Below are positions 7,841 to 9,791 of a stretch of DNA of 9,791 nt, piece after piece. The first letter of the stretch is position 1. Every line of letters starts with the position of its first letter. Both the position numbers and the translations under genes were made by a program. Source of the DNA: an uncultured Thermomicrobiales bacterium (GTDB lineage Bacteria > Chloroflexota > Chloroflexia > Thermomicrobiales > UBA6265); assembly GCA_902806375.1 (NCBI GenBank), contig CADCWK010000058.1:1-9791 (forward strand). The letters are read 5' to 3'. The notes beneath the pieces were generated by a model that made no database searches, had not been told where the DNA came from, and saw only the letters and a list, made by a program, of their open reading frames with translations.

Positions 7841-7857
7841 TCCGGTCGGTGACCGGA
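7841..7857. promoter_or_regulatory. 17-base inverted repeat upstream of the 74-aa gene
   Basis: TCCGGTC (7841-7847) and GACCGGA (7851-7857) are perfect reverse complements around GGT. The repeat ends about ten bases before the ribosome binding site GGGAGG (7867-7872) of the 74-aa gene. It has the size and symmetry of a dimeric repressor operator, and could also fold as an RNA hairpin. Confidence 0.4.
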
Positions 7858-7875
7858 TCGGCCATTGGGAGGCCC

Positions 7876-8100
7876 ATGAGCCTGTTGAGTACGATGGCCC
7901 AGCAGATGGTCAGCCAACTCAGTCCCGAGGAACGGGCGGGGGCGGCCAGGGACGTGGCGATCAGCATGATCCACGACCTCAGCCCGCAGGAACGCACGGA
8001 TCTGTCCCGGTTCCTGTTGGTGGAGTTGCTGCGGGACATGACGATCGATCAGCGGCGCCAGGTCGTCGAATCGGCGCTGACCGATCAGGAGGCAAACTAG
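7876..8100 (+). CDS. 74-residue protein of three 20-residue helical repeats, function unknown
   Basis: I do not recognise this protein. It has 74 residues, an ATG start with GGGAGG four bases upstream, and a TAG stop that directly abuts the next gene's ATG. After a short N-terminal helix (1-13), three repeats follow at an exact 20-residue step: LSPEER at 15-20, LSPQER at 35-40 and MTIDQR at 55-60, each with a following amphipathic helix (AARDVAISMIH; LSRFLLVELLR; QVVESAL). The repeat is visible in the DNA as a 60-base period (7918, 7978, 8038). There is no signal peptide, membrane segment, cysteine or zinc motif. It looks like a small all-helical interaction protein. The frame stays open far upstream, over the start of mnmG, but only the part from 7876 has a ribosome site and a protein-like sequence. 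It is translationally coupled to the 535-aa protein, so the two probably act together. Confidence 0.82.
   Translation: MSLLSTMAQQMVSQLSPEERAGAARDVAISMIHDLSPQERTDLSRFLLVELLRDMTIDQRRQVVESALTDQEAN
8087..8092 (+). promoter_or_regulatory. Consensus ribosome binding site of the 535-aa gene, inside the end of the 74-aa gene
   Basis: AGGAGG lies eight bases before the ATG at 8101 and inside the last codons of the 74-aa gene, whose stop touches that ATG. This fixes the start of the large protein and means ribosomes finishing the small gene would land on the next start. Confidence 0.8.
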
Positions 8101-9708
8101 ATGTCAGAATCGAATCAGAGCGGTCGTCCCCAGGGCCCGGAACTCGGGACCGGGCAGTTGCTGGCGCTCGCGGCGACCGCGTCCGGCGGTATCGCCTGGC
8201 TGATCCAGAGGGCGGTCGGCCGGTCCGACGAGGCCCCCGCGGCTGCCGGGCGCGTCAACCTGCGGGGTCCCCTCCACGCGCTCGCTGAGAGCGAGCCGGT
8301 GCGGGCGATCGAGCGCCGGGGCAATGAACTGGCACCGGTGGTCGACGATTACCGCGGACGGGCGGCGAGGGCGGCCGAACGGGCCAGCCGGGAGAGCGCG
8401 AAGCGCCTGTCCGAGGCCGAGCGCGTCGTCGCACGACGCCGGAAGGAATCGGCGAGGGCGTTGCACGGCCTCGAGCGGCAGGTCAACCGGCAGGTCGACC
8501 GCACACGGCACCTGGTGGACGAGGTTCCAGGGCGCCTCTCGGCGGTGGTCGACGACGGGCGAAAGGAACTTCGCCACCTGGAGCAGGCGGCGGGACAGCG
8601 GGCCGGTGATCTCCGGCAGGCGACGACGATTCGGACAGGGGAAGCGACGACCATGGCCAATGAGCGTGTCCGACGGCTCCAGGAGCGGAGCCTCGAAGCG
8701 GCCGGAGCGATCTCCGCGACCCTTCGCGACGGTAGCAAGGACACGACCGTGCGGGTCAACGATGTCCGTGACCAGGTCGTGTCGCTCGCGAAGACGTCCT
8801 CGAAAGACGTGGGGGCGCTGATCAATGATGTCCGGGAGGACGCCCGCAAGAATCTCCCGGATGTCGCGAAGGCGGTCAGCCTCCGCGCCAGCGACCTCGG
8901 GCATCAGGTCGCCGACGGCGCAAGCCGGGCCGGCCAGGCCATCGGCGACCGGGCGTCCAGTCCCGGGGGCGTCAGCGATGCGGCTGGTCGGGCGCAGTCG
9001 ACGGTCGTCGACCTGACCCAGAAGGCCGCCGCGGTCGCCGGTCCGACCCTCGGCAAGCTTGGAGAGCGGATCGGCCACCTGTCCGAGGATATCCGCGAGG
9101 ACCCGACGGCCGTCCGGGCCCGATTGACCGAGCAGGGACAGGGTCTCGTCCGGTCCGCCCAGGACCAGGCCTCCCGCACGGTGAGAGACCTCGTCCCGCT
9201 GTCCGGCCAGGGAAGTGCCATCGACCAGGAGCGGGCCAAGGAGGGCCGTGATCGCGGCCTGGACCTGACGGCGCTGTTGCAGTCGAACATCCCGTCGTTC
9301 CTGTCCCAGGTCACCGACCTGATGGAGCAGGCGGGCGGCACGTCCGGCAAGCGGGTGCAGGATGCCCGCAAGCAGGGCGCTAAGGCGGTCGGTGGGGCTG
9401 AGGACCAGTTGCAGTCGACGCTCGACCGGCTGGGTGAGGCCGCCCGGCGGGCCGCCCAGGTCGGCGACCAGGCGGTCGCCGCGTCGTCTCACTTCCGGGG
9501 CGCCTCCCGGAACGCCGCCCACAAGACGGCGGACGCGGGCAAGGATGGCCTCGAGTCCGTCATCTGGCTGGGTGCCGCGGGTGTCGCGATGTACTACGGC
9601 GTCCTGAGTCCCGAGCAGCGGGACAAGGTGAGCAAGGTCGGCATCAAGGTCGGTCGCGGTCTCGGCAAGGTCATCGGCGAAGTCCGGGGCCGCGACCAGA
9701 AGTTCTAG
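8101..9708 (+). CDS. 535-residue helical repeat-rich protein with terminal hydrophobic segments, function unknown
   Basis: I do not recognise this protein by family. A hydrophobic segment at 18-36 (GQLLALAATASGGIAWLIQ) could be a membrane anchor, and a second lies at 486-502 (SVIWLGAAGVAMYYGVL). The roughly 450 residues between are rich in Ala, Arg, Asp, Glu and Gln, contain no cysteine and almost no aromatics, and read as long amphipathic helix or coiled coil, broken by Gly/Pro-rich stretches near 280-290. A loose motif [V/I][V/N]D[D/V]xR recurs at 80, 149, 219 and 241. LSPEQR at 502-507 echoes the repeat of the 74-aa partner. The composition resembles LEA-like, apolipoprotein-like, phasin-like or chemoreceptor-signalling helices, but no diagnostic motif of any of them is visible. 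A cell-envelope, stress or scaffold role is inference only. The start is supported by AGGAGG, and a strong terminator follows. Confidence 0.85.
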   Translation: MSESNQSGRPQGPELGTGQLLALAATASGGIAWLIQRAVGRSDEAPAAAGRVNLRGPLHALAESEPVRAIERRGNELAPVVDDYRGRAARAAERASRESAKRLSEAERVVARRRKESARALHGLERQVNRQVDRTRHLVDEVPGRLSAVVDDGRKELRHLEQAAGQRAGDLRQATTIRTGEATTMANERVRRLQERSLEAAGAISATLRDGSKDTTVRVNDVRDQVVSLAKTSSKDVGALINDVREDARKNLPDVAKAVSLRASDLGHQVADGASRAGQAIGDRASSPGGVSDAAGRAQSTVVDLTQKAAAVAGPTLGKLGERIGHLSEDIREDPTAVRARLTEQGQGLVRSAQDQASRTVRDLVPLSGQGSAIDQERAKEGRDRGLDLTALLQSNIPSFLSQVTDLMEQAGGTSGKRVQDARKQGAKAVGGAEDQLQSTLDRLGEAARRAAQVGDQAVAASSHFRGASRNAAHKTADAGKDGLESVIWLGAAGVAMYYGVLSPEQRDKVSKVGIKVGRGLGKVIGEVRGRDQKF

Positions 9709-9725
9709 CCGCTGATATCCCGCGT

Positions 9726-9768
9726 ACGGGAGGCCCGGCCGGTATCGGCCGGGCCTCCCGTCCTTTTC
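9726..9768 (+). terminator. Strong intrinsic terminator of the 74-aa/535-aa operon
   Basis: A perfect 16-bp stem (arms 9726-9741 and 9746-9761, core GGCCCGGCCG/CGGCCGGGCC) with a GTAT tetraloop is followed by CCTTTTCG. It begins 18 bases after the TAG stop of the large gene. Stem, loop and T run together are those of a rho-independent terminator. The last 23 bases of the window hold nothing I can identify. Confidence 0.9.
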
Positions 9769-9791
9769 GTGCGCCTTTGAATGCTGTTCTC

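Larger units (their letters stand above)
7692..7875. other. Divergent intergenic region between mnmG and the 74-aa gene
   Basis: This 184-base gap must hold the start signals for both mnmG (-) and the repeat-protein operon (+). I see two hairpins (7771-7787 and 7841-7857) but no convincing -35/-10 pair. TAGCAT at 7829-7834 is a possible -10 for the + strand without a good -35. No complete tRNA or small open frame could be supported in it. Confidence 0.5.

Noticed and set aside
7390..7875. N-terminal 162-codon extension of the 74-aa frame
   Set aside because: It overlaps mnmG antisense and the intergenic region; a good ribosome site and the start of protein-like sequence are at 7876.
8104..9522. 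472-codon open frame on the - strand opposite the 535-aa gene
   Set aside because: The + frame has a consensus ribosome site, a coupled upstream gene and a terminator in the right orientation. The - frame shows none of these and reads as a codon-shadow protein.

Overview
The window is a GC-rich, gene-dense piece of bacterial chromosome. Genes are closely packed with ATGA start/stop overlaps, and GTG and ATG starts are both used. Housekeeping genes dominate and there is no trace of phage, insertion sequences, CRISPR or rRNA. High GC, a GatCAB amidotransferase, a hexameric-type glutamate dehydrogenase and paired TrkA/RCK proteins would fit a Chloroflexota (Limnocylindria-like) or actinobacterial lineage. 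I favour Chloroflexota from the look of the proteins, but this is only an impression.

Layout. (1) 1-910, + strand: the 3' part of gatB (tRNA-dependent amidotransferase), closed by a perfect 10-bp hairpin. (2) 1129-2445, + strand: glutamate dehydrogenase behind a structured leader with a candidate promoter, ending at a 24-bp perfect palindrome that probably terminates transcription from both sides. (3) 2584-3096, - strand: a DinB-family metal-binding protein. (4) 3195-4848, - strand: an apparent operon of a UspA-like protein, an RCK_N-only TrkA and a full RCK_N-RCK_C TrkA, with its own candidate promoter. (5) 4999-7691, - strand: mnmG (tRNA wobble uridine modification) overlapping by ATGA a Calcineurin-like/YfcE-like metallophosphoesterase. 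(6) 7692-7875: a divergent intergenic region with two hairpins. (7) 7876-9708, + strand: a two-gene operon of a 74-aa protein built from three 20-residue repeats and a 535-aa cysteine-free helical protein with a hydrophobic segment at each end, closed by a strong 16-bp-stem terminator at 9726-9768.

Two genes serve translation fidelity (gatB, mnmG). The glutamate dehydrogenase links carbon and nitrogen, and GatCAB uses glutamine as amide donor, so gatB and gdh are loosely connected metabolically although separately transcribed. The Usp-TrkA-TrkA group looks like a K+-flux regulatory module with no channel or transporter subunit in view. The only part without a recognisable function is the 74-aa/535-aa operon, which is the best candidate here for something undescribed.
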